Positions 40,487-49,119 of a DNA stretch of 64,000 bases are shown here, piece by piece. Under the pieces are notes generated by a model. The model was not told the origin of the DNA. It was given only the letters and a program-made list of their open reading frames with translations, and ran no database searches. Numbering within the stretch: the first letter of the stretch is position 1; every line of letters starts with the position of its first letter. The stretch covers positions 1-64,000 of the forward strand of contig NZ_PQSS01000019.1 in the NCBI RefSeq assembly GCF_002920535.1. The letters run 5' to 3'. A program made the position numbers and the translations under genes. Origin of the DNA: Streptomyces sp. Ru71. GTDB taxonomy: Bacteria > Actinomycetota > Actinomycetes > Streptomycetales > Streptomycetaceae.

Positions 40487-41716
40487 ATGCATGCCTGGCC
40501 CGCTTCCGAAGTCCCCGCCCTGCCCGGTCAGGGCCGCGACCTGAGGATCCACGACACCGCGACCGGCCAGCTGGTCACCCTCCAGCCCGGTCCCGTCGCC
40601 CGCATCTACGTCTGCGGCATCACCCCGTACGACGCCACCCACATGGGACACGCGGCCACCTACAACGCGTTCGACCTCGTGCAGCGCGTGTGGCTCGACA
40701 CCAAGCGGCAGGTTCACTACGTCCAGAACGTCACCGACGTCGACGACCCGCTGCTGGAGCGCGCGGAGCGGGACGGCCTGGACTGGGTCGCCCTCGCCGA
40801 GAAGGAGACGGCCCTCTTCCGCGAGGACATGACCGCACTGCGGATGCTCCCGCCGCGGCACTACATAGGCGCCGTCGAGGCGATACCCGGCATCGTCCCC
40901 CTCGTCGAGCGGCTGCGCGACCTCGGCGCCGCCTACGAGCTCGAAGGGGACACCTACTTCTCCGTCGAGTCCGACCCGCACTTCGGCAAGGTCTCGAACC
41001 TCGACGCCGCCGCCATGCGGCTGCTGTCCGCCGAGCGGGGCGGCGACCCGGACCGCCCGGGCAAGAAGAACCCGCTCGACCCGATGCTGTGGATGGCCGC
41101 CCGCCCCGGCGAGCCGAGCTGGGACGGCGGCACGCTGGGCCGCGGCCGGCCCGGCTGGCACATCGAGTGCGTCGCCATCGCCCTGGACCACTTCGGCATG
41201 GGCTTCGACGTGCAGGGCGGCGGAAGCGACCTCGCCTTCCCGCACCACGAGATGGGCGCCTCGCACGCCCAGGTGCTCACCGGCGAGTTCCCGATGGCCA
41301 AGGCCTACGTCCACGCCGGCATGGTCGCCCTGCACGGCGAGAAGATGTCCAAGTCCAAGGGCAACCTGGTCTTCGTCTCCGCGCTGCGCCGCGACGGCGT
41401 CGACCCCGCCGCCATCCGGCTGGCGCTGCTCGCCCACCACTACCGCGCCGACTGGGAGTGGACCGACCAGGTCCTCGCCGACGCCGTCGCCCGCCTGGAG
41501 CGCTGGCGCGCGGCCGTCTCCCGGCCCGACGGCCCCTCCGCCGACGCCCTCGTCGAGGAGATCCGCGACGCCCTCGCCAACGACCTCGACGCCCCGGCGG
41601 CCCTCGCCGCCGTCGACCGCTGGGTCGCCCTCCAGCAGGAGCGGGGCGGCACGGACCCCGGCGCCCCCGGCGTCGCCTCCCGCGCGGTGGACGCGCTGCT
41701 CGGCGTGGCGCTCTGA
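40487..41716 (+). CDS. mshC: cysteine:GlcN-Ins ligase, mycothiol biosynthesis
   Basis: A 409-residue class I synthetase-like enzyme that joins cysteine to 1-D-myo-inosityl-2-amino-2-deoxy-glucoside with ATP, the penultimate step of mycothiol synthesis. It derives from cysteinyl-tRNA synthetase. Zinc/substrate Cys43 is in [10 protein letters not shown], the HIGH-like motif is THMGH (51-55), KMSKS is at 286-290, and the Zn-side motif WHIECVAIA is present. The CysRS anticodon domain is absent, which separates MshC from CysRS. The -10-like TAGGCT (40475-40480) ends 6 bases before the ATG, so translation is likely leaderless. Confidence 0.95.
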   Translation: MHAWPASEVPALPGQGRDLRIHDTATGQLVTLQPGPVARIYVCGITPYDATHMGHAATYNAFDLVQRVWLDTKRQVHYVQNVTDVDDPLLERAERDGLDWVALAEKETALFREDMTALRMLPPRHYIGAVEAIPGIVPLVERLRDLGAAYELEGDTYFSVESDPHFGKVSNLDAAAMRLLSAERGGDPDRPGKKNPLDPMLWMAARPGEPSWDGGTLGRGRPGWHIECVAIALDHFGMGFDVQGGGSDLAFPHHEMGASHAQVLTGEFPMAKAYVHAGMVALHGEKMSKSKGNLVFVSALRRDGVDPAAIRLALLAHHYRADWEWTDQVLADAVARLERWRAAVSRPDGPSADALVEEIRDALANDLDAPAALAAVDRWVALQQERGGTDPGAPGVASRAVDALLGVAL

Positions 41717-41721
41717 CCCCG

Positions 41722-41867
41722 GTGGGGGAAGCGCCCCTGTAAGGGGCGCGGGGAACCGCGCGACCAGCCACAACGAGCCGGTGGACGCAAGACGACCCGT
41801 AGTGGCACCCGCCGGCGCGTCGGCACCACGAAGAAGGGGCGCTTCCCAACCCGGGAAGCGCCCCTTC
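41722..41867. repeat. intergenic repeat-like element with two related hairpins
   Basis: The 158 bases between mshC and the PAC2 gene hold GCGCCCCTGTAAGGGGCGCG followed by GGGAACCGCGCGACCAGCCA. To my knowledge this composite recurs many times in Streptomyces intergenic DNA. A second, longer stem, GAAGGGGCGCTTCCC with GGGAAGCGCCCCTTC (41833-41867), shares the GGGGCGC core and acts as a terminator for both convergent genes. Confidence 0.65.
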
Positions 41868-41875
41868 GCCGTACC

Positions 41876-42793
41876 TCAGTCCTCGGCGTCGTCCTCGTCG
41901 TCCTTGGCGCCGCCGCCGGAGGCCGGCGGCCTCGGCTTGCCGCCCGGAGGGCTGACGTCCCGGCGCCGCAGATACCGCTCGAACTCCCGCGCGATCGCCT
42001 CGCCCGACGCCTCCGGCAGCTCCGCGGTGTCGCGGGCCTCCTCCAGCGTCTGGACGTACTCGGCCACCTCGCTGTCCTCCGCCGCCAGCTGGTCCACACC
42101 CACCTGCCAGGCGCGCGCGTCCTCGGGCAGCTCGCCCAGCGGGATGCGCACGTCGATCAGGTCCTCCAGCCGGTTCAGCAGAGCCAGCGTGGCCTTCGGG
42201 TTGGGCGGCTGCGACACGTAGTGCGGCACGGCCGCCCACAGCGACACCGCGGGCACACCCGCGTGCGTGCAGGCCTCCTGGAGCACCCCGACGATCCCGG
42301 TGGGACCCTCGTACTTGGTCTCCTCCAGGTCCATCCGGCGTGCCAGGTCAGGATCCGAGGTGGTCCCGCTGATCGGCACCGGACGCGTGTGCGGGGTGTC
42401 TCCGAGCAGGGCGCCCAGGATCACCACCAGCTCCACGCCCAACTCGTGCGCGAAGCCCAGCAGCTCGTTGCAGAACGAACGCCAGCGCATGGACGGTTCG
42501 ATGCCGCGCACCAGCACCAGGTCGCGCGGCTTGTCGCCGCCGACGCGCACCACGGACAACCTTGTCGTCGGCCACGTGATCTTGCGGACGCCTCCGTCCA
42601 TGAACACCGTGGGGCGGTTCACCTGGAAGTCGTAGTAGTCCTCGGCGTCCAGCGCCGCGAACACCTCGCCCTTCCACTCGCGTTCCAGATGCGCGACCGC
42701 CGTCGAGGCGGCGTCGCCGGCATCGTTCCAGCCTTCGAACGCGGCCACCATGACTGGGTCGATCAGCTCGGGAACCCCCTCCAGCTCGATCAC
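41876..42793 (-). CDS. PAC2-family protein (proteasome-assembly-chaperone-like)
   Basis: A 305-residue PAC2-family protein (MVAAFEGWNDAGDAAS at the start, VVILGALLGDTPHTRP, GPTGIVGVLQEAC and VPHYVSQPPNP). Eukaryotic PAC2 helps assemble proteasomes; bacterial members are common in actinobacteria, whose ATP-grasp/proteasome biology makes a link tempting, but no bacterial function is established. The start is GTG at 42793 with AAGGAGG six bases upstream; upstream in-frame codons lack this. The C-terminus is acidic (DDEDDAED). Convergent with mshC. Confidence 0.87.
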   Translation of the reverse strand: MIELEGVPELIDPVMVAAFEGWNDAGDAASTAVAHLEREWKGEVFAALDAEDYYDFQVNRPTVFMDGGVRKITWPTTRLSVVRVGGDKPRDLVLVRGIEPSMRWRSFCNELLGFAHELGVELVVILGALLGDTPHTRPVPISGTTSDPDLARRMDLEETKYEGPTGIVGVLQEACTHAGVPAVSLWAAVPHYVSQPPNPKATLALLNRLEDLIDVRIPLGELPEDARAWQVGVDQLAAEDSEVAEYVQTLEEARDTAELPEASGEAIAREFERYLRRRDVSPPGGKPRPPASGGGAKDDEDDAED

Positions 42794-42926
42794 CCAGTGC
42801 CTCCTTCCGACGAGCCCTCGCTTGACCACCCAACCTTACGGCGTCCGGCGGGGGCGCCCGCAGCCCCCTTGCACGGGGGAGTGAACGGATCACTGCCCCG
42901 TTCGCCACCCCCGGACACCCCGGTCC

Positions 42927-43493
42927 TCACCCGCTCTCCGCGTCGAACCACTCCTTGTCGGCCGCCCAGTGCCGCACCCAGCCGGTGAAGCCCGGCTCGG
43001 CGGTCGTATGGCCGAACTCGGCGCCGAAGGGCAGCGCGCCCACATCCGTGACCTGCCATATGTGGCCGCGGTGGGGTCCGCTGACCACCAGGTGCCAGTC
43101 CATGCCGCAGCCGTCGGTGCCGAGGACGACCGAGCCGTGGTGGAGGACCCGGTCGATGAGGGCGTCCCGCTCGTCGTCGTCCCTGTCGTCGTCCTCCCAC
43201 ACCCAGGTCTCGGTCAGCGGGAACGGCTTGCTCAGGTCGCGGTCCGCCGCGTCGCCGTCCCAGCCGGTGGGCAGCTCGGTCAGCCCCAGCAGCCCGTAGT
43301 CCGGCGGGCCCTGGTGCGAGCCGTCCGTGATCTCCGCGACGAACGTGCGGTACGGCTCCGGCAGGACGATCCCGTGCTCTGCCTCGAAGGCGCGCACGGC
43401 CTCCCAGCCGAGCGCCGAGGCACCCCCGTCGTCGACTCCGAAAGCGGCCCGCAGGGCGTCGAGTTCGGCCGGGTCCGCGTGGTCGTTGTTCAT
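42927..43493 (-). CDS. SMI1/KNR4 (SUKH) domain protein
   Basis: A 188-residue protein with the SUKH/SMI1-KNR4 pattern: VRAFEAEHGIVLPEPYRTFV, then GPPDYGLLGLTEL, and a closing beta-rich half with IWQVTDVGALPFG and a Trp-rich end. SUKH proteins often neutralise polymorphic or contact-dependent toxins, but single-domain copies without a toxin are frequent in Streptomyces. No toxin gene is adjacent. The ATG at 43493 is chosen for AGGGGG just upstream; a GTG start 30 bases earlier is possible. Confidence 0.8.
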   Translation of the reverse strand: MNNDHADPAELDALRAAFGVDDGGASALGWEAVRAFEAEHGIVLPEPYRTFVAEITDGSHQGPPDYGLLGLTELPTGWDGDAADRDLSKPFPLTETWVWEDDDRDDDERDALIDRVLHHGSVVLGTDGCGMDWHLVVSGPHRGHIWQVTDVGALPFGAEFGHTTAEPGFTGWVRHWAADKEWFDAESG

Positions 43494-43538
43494 GTCCCCC
43501 TGCATATCACCCGGCACCGACACCCCCGTGGGCAGGCG

Positions 43539-43572
43539 AAAGGGGCGGCTCTGTGCGGGGAGCCGCCCCTTT
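43539..43572 (-). terminator. terminator of the gyl operon
   Basis: AAAGGGGCGGCT and AGCCGCCCCTTT make a 12-bp perfect stem with a 10-base loop, 42 bases after the glpD stop. Confidence 0.8.
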
Positions 43573-43613
43573 GCCTGTGTAGGGCCGTCCGGCCGTCGAC
43601 TGCCCTGCCGGCC

Positions 43614-45230
43614 CTACTTCTTGTCGAGCAGGTCCTGGACCCTCGCCCGCACCTCGTCCGTGGCCAGGCCGCGGATCGTCAGCGTGGTGCGGCGGCGCAG
43701 CACGTCGTCCGCCGTCTCGGCCCACTCGTGGTCGCGGGCGTAGACGACCTGCGCCCAGATCTCCGGGGCGTCCGGGTGGACCCGCTCGCCCAGCTCCGGG
43801 TTCTCGTTGGCCAGGCGGGCGATGTCGAACGCCAGCGAGCCGTAGTGCGTCGCCAGGTGCTTGGCGGTGTCCGCGGCCATGCGCGGGCCGGGCGCCGGAC
43901 GGTCGACCAGCAGCCGGTGCGCGACCGCCCGCGGGTTGGCCACACCGGGCAGCGGCAGCTTCTTCGGCAGCGAGGAGATCGGCTCGAAGTCGTCACCGAG
44001 CGGGTGGCCCGGCAGCGCCTCCAGCTTCTGCATCACCGTACGGCCGATGTGGCGGAAGGTGGTCCACTTGCCGCCCGCGACGGACAGCATGCCGCCCTTG
44101 CCCTCGGTCACCACCGTCTCGCGCTTGGCCTTGGCGGTGTCGCCGGGGCCGCCCGGCAGCACCCGCAGACCCGCGAAGGAGTACGTGATCAGGTCCCGGC
44201 TCAGCTGCTGGTCCCGGATCGAGAACGCGGCCTCGTCCAGGATCTGGGCTATGTCCTTGTCGTTGACCGCGACGTCCGCCGGGTCGCCCTCGTACTCCTC
44301 GTCGGTCGTGCCGAGCAGCAGCATGTCCTCCCAGGGGAGGGCGAAGGTGATGCGGTACTTGTCGATCGGCGTGGCCAGCGCCGCCTTCCACGGCGAGGTG
44401 CGCTTGAGGACCAGGTGCGCGCCCTTGGACAGGCGGATCGACGGCGCCGCGTTCGGGTCCTCCATCCGGCGCAGGTGGTCGACCCACGGGCCGGTCGCGT
44501 TGAGCACCAGGCGGGCGTTGACGCCGAACTCCTCACCGGACAGGCGGTCGCGCAGGTCGGCGCCGGTCACCCGGCCCTTGGTGAAGCGCAGACCGGTCAC
44601 CTCGGCGTGGTTGAGGACGACCGCGCCCGCGTCGACGGCCGCGCGGACCGTCATCAGCGCCATACGCGCGTCGTTCATCTGGTCGTCGCCGTACACGGCC
44701 ACGGCCTTGAGGTTCTCGGTGCGCAGCTCCGGCACGTCCTGCGCCGCCTTGGCGGGGGAGAGCAGGTGGCCGACGCCGTCACCGAACGCGGAGAGCGCGG
44801 AGTAGGCGAAGACGCCCGCGCCCAGCTTCGCCGCGCCGTGCGGCCCGCCCTTGTACACGGGGAGGTAGAACGTGAGCGGGTTCGCCAGGTGGGGGGCCAC
44901 CTGACGGGAGACCGCACGGCGCTCGAAGTGGTTCTCCGCCACCAGCTTCACCGCACCGGTCTGCAGGTAGCGCAGACCGCCGTGGAGCAGCTTGGAGGAG
45001 GCGGAGGACGTGGCGCCGGCGAAGTCGCCGGCGTCCACCAGAGCCACCCTGAGGCCGGACTGCGCGGCGTGCCAGGCGGTGGAGATGCCCAGGATGCCGC
45101 CGCCGATCACGAGAAGGTCGTACGACGCCTTGGAAAGCTGCTCCCTGGTCTCGGCCCGGCTCGGGTTCGAGCCGGAGGCCGGGTGCGTCCCCAGGGCAGG
45201 CACGGACTGCAGGGTGGACTTGGTGGTCAT
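43614..45230 (-). CDS. glpD: glycerol-3-phosphate dehydrogenase (FAD, quinone-linked)
   Basis: A 538-residue flavoprotein oxidising glycerol-3-phosphate to dihydroxyacetone phosphate and feeding electrons to the respiratory chain. The FAD-binding motif is DLLVIGGGILGISTAWHAA near residue 40, then SSASSKLLHGGLRYLQ, and the family C-terminal domain includes EIWAQVVYARDHEWAETADDVLRRR. Third gene of the glycerol operon, 7 bases after glpK. It corresponds to gylB in Streptomyces nomenclature. The first 35 residues are a polar extension before the FAD domain. Confidence 0.94.
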   Translation of the reverse strand: MTTKSTLQSVPALGTHPASGSNPSRAETREQLSKASYDLLVIGGGILGISTAWHAAQSGLRVALVDAGDFAGATSSASSKLLHGGLRYLQTGAVKLVAENHFERRAVSRQVAPHLANPLTFYLPVYKGGPHGAAKLGAGVFAYSALSAFGDGVGHLLSPAKAAQDVPELRTENLKAVAVYGDDQMNDARMALMTVRAAVDAGAVVLNHAEVTGLRFTKGRVTGADLRDRLSGEEFGVNARLVLNATGPWVDHLRRMEDPNAAPSIRLSKGAHLVLKRTSPWKAALATPIDKYRITFALPWEDMLLLGTTDEEYEGDPADVAVNDKDIAQILDEAAFSIRDQQLSRDLITYSFAGLRVLPGGPGDTAKAKRETVVTEGKGGMLSVAGGKWTTFRHIGRTVMQKLEALPGHPLGDDFEPISSLPKKLPLPGVANPRAVAHRLLVDRPAPGPRMAADTAKHLATHYGSLAFDIARLANENPELGERVHPDAPEIWAQVVYARDHEWAETADDVLRRRTTLTIRGLATDEVRARVQDLLDKK

Positions 45231-45237
45231 GCGGTTC

Positions 45238-46776
45238 TTACTCCTCGTCCTCAAGCCAGCCCATGGTCCGCTCGACGGCCTTGAGCCAGTTCTTGTACTC
45301 ACGGTCGCGGGTTTCCGCGTCCATGCGGGGGGTCCACTCGGCGGCCCGGCGCCAGTTGGCGCGCAGGTCGTCGGTGCTGTTCCAGAAGCCGACGGCGAGA
45401 CCGGCGGCGTAGGCGGCGCCGAGGCAGGTCGTCTCGGCGACCATGGGGCGCACCACGGGTGCGTCCAGCACGTCCGAGAGGGTCTGCATCAGCAGGTTGT
45501 TGGCGGTCATGCCGCCGTCGACCTTGAGGGTCACCAGCTCGACGCCGGAGTCCTTGACCATGGCGTCGGCGATCTCCCGGGTCTGCCAGGCGGTGGCCTC
45601 CAGGACGGCGCGCGCGAGGTGCGCCTTGGTGACGTACCGGGTCAGGCCGGCGATCACACCGCGGGCGTCGGAGCGCCAGTGCGGGGCGAACAGGCCGGAG
45701 AAGGCCGGCACGAAGTAGGCGCCGCCGTTGTCCTCGACCGACAGCGCGAGCGTCTCGATCTCGGCGGCGGTGGAGATCAGGCCCATCTGGTCGCGCATCC
45801 ACTGCACCAGCGAGCCGGTGACGGCGATCGAGCCCTCCAGGGCGTAGACCGTGTCCTGGTCGCCGATCTTGTAGCCGACGGTGGTGAGCAGACCGGCGTA
45901 GGAGTTGATGATCTTGTCGCCGGTGTTCATCACCATGAAGGTGCCGGTGCCGTACGTCGACTTGGTCTCGCCCTCGGCGAAGCAGGTCTGGCCGAACAGG
46001 GCCGCCTGCTGGTCGCCGAGCGCGGAGGCGACCGGGATGCCGCCGAGCAGGTCGCCCAGCTTGCCGCCCTTGATCTCGCCGTAGACCTCGGCGGAGGAGC
46101 GGATCTCGGGCAGGATCTGCAGCGGCACGCCGATCGACTCGGCGATCTTGTCGTCCCACTCCATGGTGTGCAGGTTCATCAGCATGGTGCGGGACGCGTT
46201 GGTGACGTCGGTGACGTGCTTGCCGCCGTCCGTGCCACCGGTCAGGTTCCAGATGACCCAGGTGTCCATGGTGCCGAAGAGGATGTCCCCGGCCTCGGCG
46301 CGCTCCTTGAGGCCCTCGACGTTGTCGAGCAGCCAGCGGGCCTTGGGGCCGGCGAAGTAGGAGGCCAGCGGCAGGCCGGTCTCGCGGCGGAAGCGGTCCT
46401 GGCCGACGTTGCGGCCGAGTTCCCTGCACAGGGCGTCGGTGCGGGTGTCCTGCCAGACGATGGCGTTGTGGACGGGCTCCCCGGTGTTCTTGTCCCACAG
46501 CACGGTGGTCTCGCGCTGGTTGGTGATGCCGATGGCCTTGATGTCGTCGCGGGTGATGCCGGCCTTGGCGATCGCTCCGGCGACGACCTCCTGGACGTTG
46601 GTCCAGATCTCGGTGGCGTTGTGCTCGACCCAGCCCGGCTTGGGGAAGATCTGCTCGTGCTCCTTCTGGTCGACGGAGACGATCCGGCCGTCCCGGTCGA
46701 AGACGATGCAGCGGCTGGAGGTGGTGCCCTGGTCGATGGCGGCGATGAAGGGGCCGGCGGTGTGCGCGTCGGTCAC
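45238..46776 (-). CDS. glpK: glycerol kinase
   Basis: A 512-residue FGGY kinase phosphorylating glycerol to glycerol-3-phosphate. Motifs: [15 protein letters not shown] phosphate-binding loop at the N-terminus, [24 protein letters not shown], and the ATP-side signatures [12 protein letters not shown] and [18 protein letters not shown] start at 46776. It lies 113 bases behind glpF, long enough for a processing or internal site, and is tightly linked to glpD. Equivalent to gylA. Uptake by GlpF, trapping by GlpK and oxidation by GlpD form the complete route into glycolysis. Confidence 0.96.
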   Translation of the reverse strand: MTDAHTAGPFIAAIDQGTTSSRCIVFDRDGRIVSVDQKEHEQIFPKPGWVEHNATEIWTNVQEVVAGAIAKAGITRDDIKAIGITNQRETTVLWDKNTGEPVHNAIVWQDTRTDALCRELGRNVGQDRFRRETGLPLASYFAGPKARWLLDNVEGLKERAEAGDILFGTMDTWVIWNLTGGTDGGKHVTDVTNASRTMLMNLHTMEWDDKIAESIGVPLQILPEIRSSAEVYGEIKGGKLGDLLGGIPVASALGDQQAALFGQTCFAEGETKSTYGTGTFMVMNTGDKIINSYAGLLTTVGYKIGDQDTVYALEGSIAVTGSLVQWMRDQMGLISTAAEIETLALSVEDNGGAYFVPAFSGLFAPHWRSDARGVIAGLTRYVTKAHLARAVLEATAWQTREIADAMVKDSGVELVTLKVDGGMTANNLLMQTLSDVLDAPVVRPMVAETTCLGAAYAAGLAVGFWNSTDDLRANWRRAAEWTPRMDAETRDREYKNWLKAVERTMGWLEDEE

Positions 46777-46889
46777 TGTGTGCTCCTGGAAGATCCGTCG
46801 TTGTGGGGCTGATGGATACGGCGCGTGCAGTGCTCGGTGGTCCGCGAGGGAGGTCTCGTCAGGTCCTCACGAACATCCTGAGCTGGCTC

Positions 46890-47684
46890 CTACGCGAATG
46901 CGACGTTGTAGAGGCCAGCGGCGATGGCGCCGCCGATCAGCGGGCCGATCACCGGGATCCAGGCGTAGCCCCAGTCGGAGCCGCCCTTGTTGGGCAGGGG
47001 CAGCAGGGCGTGCACGATGCGCGGACCGAGGTCGCGGGCGGGGTTGATGGCGTAGCCGGTCGGGCCGCCGAGGGACAGACCGATCGAGACGACCACCAGC
47101 GCGGTGATCAGACCGCCCAGGATGCCCAGGCCGTTGCCCTTGTCGTTCAGGCCCTGGGTGAGGACCGCGAGGATCAGCACGACGGTGCCGATGATCTCCG
47201 TGAGCAGGTTCTGCACCGTGTTCCGGATCTCCGGACCGGTGGAGAAGATACCGAGGACCGGGCCGGCCCCCTTCTCCTGCGCCTCGACAGCCTTGGCCGT
47301 GGTGGCCTGCGCGCCCGGACCGCCGACGATCTCCTTGTCGGTCAGGTGCGCCTGGAACTGGCCGTAGTAGGTCACCCAGACCAGGGCCGCGCCGATCATC
47401 GCGCCGAGCAGCTGACCGGCGAAGTAGACCGGGACGTTCGTCCAGTCGCTGTCCTTGATGGCCAGGGCGACGGTGACGGCCGGGTTGAGGTGGGCACCGG
47501 AGAGCGGGCCGGAGATGTACACGGCCGTCAGCACGGCGAAACCCCAGCCGAAGGCGATGGCGAGCCAGCCGGCGTTGCGGGCCTTGGAGGCCTTCAGGGT
47601 CACGGCGGCGCACACGCCGCCGCCGAGGAGGATGAGTATGGCGGTACCGATGGTCTCGCCGATGAAGATGTCGGAGCTGGACAC
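46890..47684 (-). CDS. glpF: glycerol facilitator, MIP/aquaporin family
   Basis: A 264-residue channel with six membrane helices and the two NPA boxes, [12 protein letters not shown] and [12 protein letters not shown]. The Asp after the second box and the Gly-rich pore positions mark an aquaglyceroporin rather than a water channel. An extra loop of about 30 residues ([12 protein letters not shown] onward) is typical of this branch. The GTG at 47684 is chosen because AAGGAG lies about 8 bases upstream. First gene of the glycerol operon (gylC), directly behind a palindromic operator. Confidence 0.93.
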   Translation of the reverse strand: MSSSDIFIGETIGTAILILLGGGVCAAVTLKASKARNAGWLAIAFGWGFAVLTAVYISGPLSGAHLNPAVTVALAIKDSDWTNVPVYFAGQLLGAMIGAALVWVTYYGQFQAHLTDKEIVGGPGAQATTAKAVEAQEKGAGPVLGIFSTGPEIRNTVQNLLTEIIGTVVLILAVLTQGLNDKGNGLGILGGLITALVVVSIGLSLGGPTGYAINPARDLGPRIVHALLPLPNKGGSDWGYAWIPVIGPLIGGAIAAGLYNVAFA

Positions 47685-48005
47685 CCGCGACTCCTTTGTC
47701 CTTCGTCCAGGGAAGCCGAACTCCCGGGTCCCACCGGGGTTGCGGCGCCCTCGGGGATGAGAGCGAATCCGGTCCCTTGGCGTTGTCACACTCTAGCGCG
47801 TATTGCCGGTAGGTGTTCGACAATGCCGACCGATGGACGGGAGTCTTGCTTCGCCTTCACAGGTGCGTCAAGAGGTCTGGGCAACACCTCTGGCATCGAA
47901 AGCCCGATCGTTACTGATCGCTATGTGCGACCTCCGCCGCGAGCGGGCACGACCAGGGGCCGGAGCGCTGACCCAGCGCTCCGGCCCCATGGTGGACACG
48001 TCGTC
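47685..48005. promoter_or_regulatory. intergenic region upstream of glpF, with gyl operator
   Basis: 321 bases between glpF and its regulator gene. It contains the glpF promoter and the operator GTTCGACAATGCCGACC at 47815-47831, preceded by CCGGTAGGT. The same composite occurs upstream of the regulator (48824-48840). A+T content is raised around 47780-47900. The regulator's terminator is at 47956-47988. No gene is supported here. Confidence 0.6.
47956..47988 (-). terminator. terminator of the IclR regulator gene
   Basis: A perfect 15-bp stem, GGGGCCGGAGCGCTG with its complement, around the 3-base loop ACC. Confidence 0.85.
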
Positions 48006-48770
48006 TCAGAACCGCCCGGCGCCCAGGTCCCGCGACACCGCACGGGCGCAGTCCCGCACCGCCGCGATCAGCTCGGGGCGCAGCTCCCCGTCCCGGCGCA
48101 CCCGCTCCACGGCACCCGTGATGCCGACCGCGCCCACCGGCATCCGCCGCCGGTCGTGGATGGGCGCGGCGATGGACGCGACGCCCTCCCAGGTCTCCTC
48201 CACGTCGGCCGCGTAGCCACGCGCGCGTGTGACGTCGAGGATGTGCTCGAAGTCGTCCGGGTCGCACACCGTGCGGTCCGTGAAGGCCTTGCGGTCGGCC
48301 TCCAGCGCCTCGCTGTGCGCCACCGGGTCGTAGGCCGACAGCACCTTGCCCAGCGCGGTGGAGTGCAGCGGCTGCATGGCCCCTATCTCCAGCACCTGCC
48401 GGCTGTCGTCGGGCCTGAAGACGTGGTGAACGATCAGCACGCCCTGCTGGTGCAGCACGCCCAGATAGACGCTCTCCCCGCTGGAGCGGGCCAGGTCGTC
48501 CGTCCACACCAGGGCGCGCGCCCGCAGCTCGTGCACGTCGAGATAGGTGGTGCCCAGGCGCAGCAGCTCCGCGCCCAGCTGGTAGCGCCCGGAGGCGTCG
48601 TCCTGCTCCACGAAGCCCTCCTGCTGGAGGGTGCGCAGGATGCCGTGCGCGGTGCCTTTGGCGAGGCCCAGCGACGAGGCGATGTCCGACAGGCCCAGTC
48701 GTCGCTCACCACCCGCGAGCAGCCGCAGCATCGCGGCCGCCCGCTCCAGCGACTGGATGTTCCGTGCCAT
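48006..48770 (-). CDS. gylR: IclR-family regulator of glycerol catabolism (GylR-like)
   Basis: A 254-residue IclR regulator. The N-terminal winged HTH spans LSDIASSLGLAKGTAHGILR, and the C-terminal GAF-like effector domain contains SVYLGVLHQQGVLIVHH, PLHSTALGKVLSAY and GVASIAAPI. Its position next to glpF-glpK-glpD and the shared palindromes identify it as GylR, which in S. coelicolor represses the operon until glycerol-3-phosphate accumulates. The ATG at 48770 lies 54 bases downstream of its own operator, so autoregulation is expected. Confidence 0.92.
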   Translation of the reverse strand: MARNIQSLERAAAMLRLLAGGERRLGLSDIASSLGLAKGTAHGILRTLQQEGFVEQDDASGRYQLGAELLRLGTTYLDVHELRARALVWTDDLARSSGESVYLGVLHQQGVLIVHHVFRPDDSRQVLEIGAMQPLHSTALGKVLSAYDPVAHSEALEADRKAFTDRTVCDPDDFEHILDVTRARGYAADVEETWEGVASIAAPIHDRRRMPVGAVGITGAVERVRRDGELRPELIAAVRDCARAVSRDLGAGRF

Positions 48771-48823
48771 CGCCGTCCTGCCTCCGTCCCCATCGACCGC
48801 ACACGCCCGGTGTCCCCACCGTC

Positions 48824-48840
48824 GTTCGGCAATGTCGAAC
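48824..48840. promoter_or_regulatory. GylR operator upstream of gylR
   Basis: GTTCGGCAATGTCGAAC is palindromic except at matching purine/pyrimidine positions. Its complement reads GTTCGACATTGCCGAAC, nearly identical to the site before glpF at 47815. Both are flanked by CCGGTAG. Confidence 0.7.
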
Positions 48841-49119
48841 ACTACCGGTCCATGCCGACCTCCCGCCAATGGTCGGACGGTACTTGTTACGCCATGTGCC
48901 GGTGATCGGCCACACCGGGCGGCCCCCAGGACCTGTCGAGGAAAGCGGCGTCGCGCGGCAGGCGCCATCTTCGCAACCGGCCCGGGTCCCACCCGTCCGC
49001 CCCGTGGACGCTCTGCCCATCCTCCAGAAGACCCGGTTAGGCTGGCGCCGTGCGCCTGGCCGGAAATCCGCCCGGGAAGCCGCATAGCCGACAGCCGTCG
49101 CATCCAAGGGAGCCCCTCC
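48841..49119. promoter_or_regulatory. leader and promoter region of metH
   Basis: About 280 bases between the gylR operator and metH. A -10-like TAGGCT occurs at 49038-49043. I looked for a cobalamin riboswitch and saw no convincing B12 box. No other structure is supported. Confidence 0.4.

Noticed and set aside
48841..49119. Cobalamin riboswitch before metH
   Set aside because: No B12-box-like sequence or conserved multi-helix layout could be found in the leader. Absence by eye is not proof; an Infernal scan with the cobalamin model would settle it.
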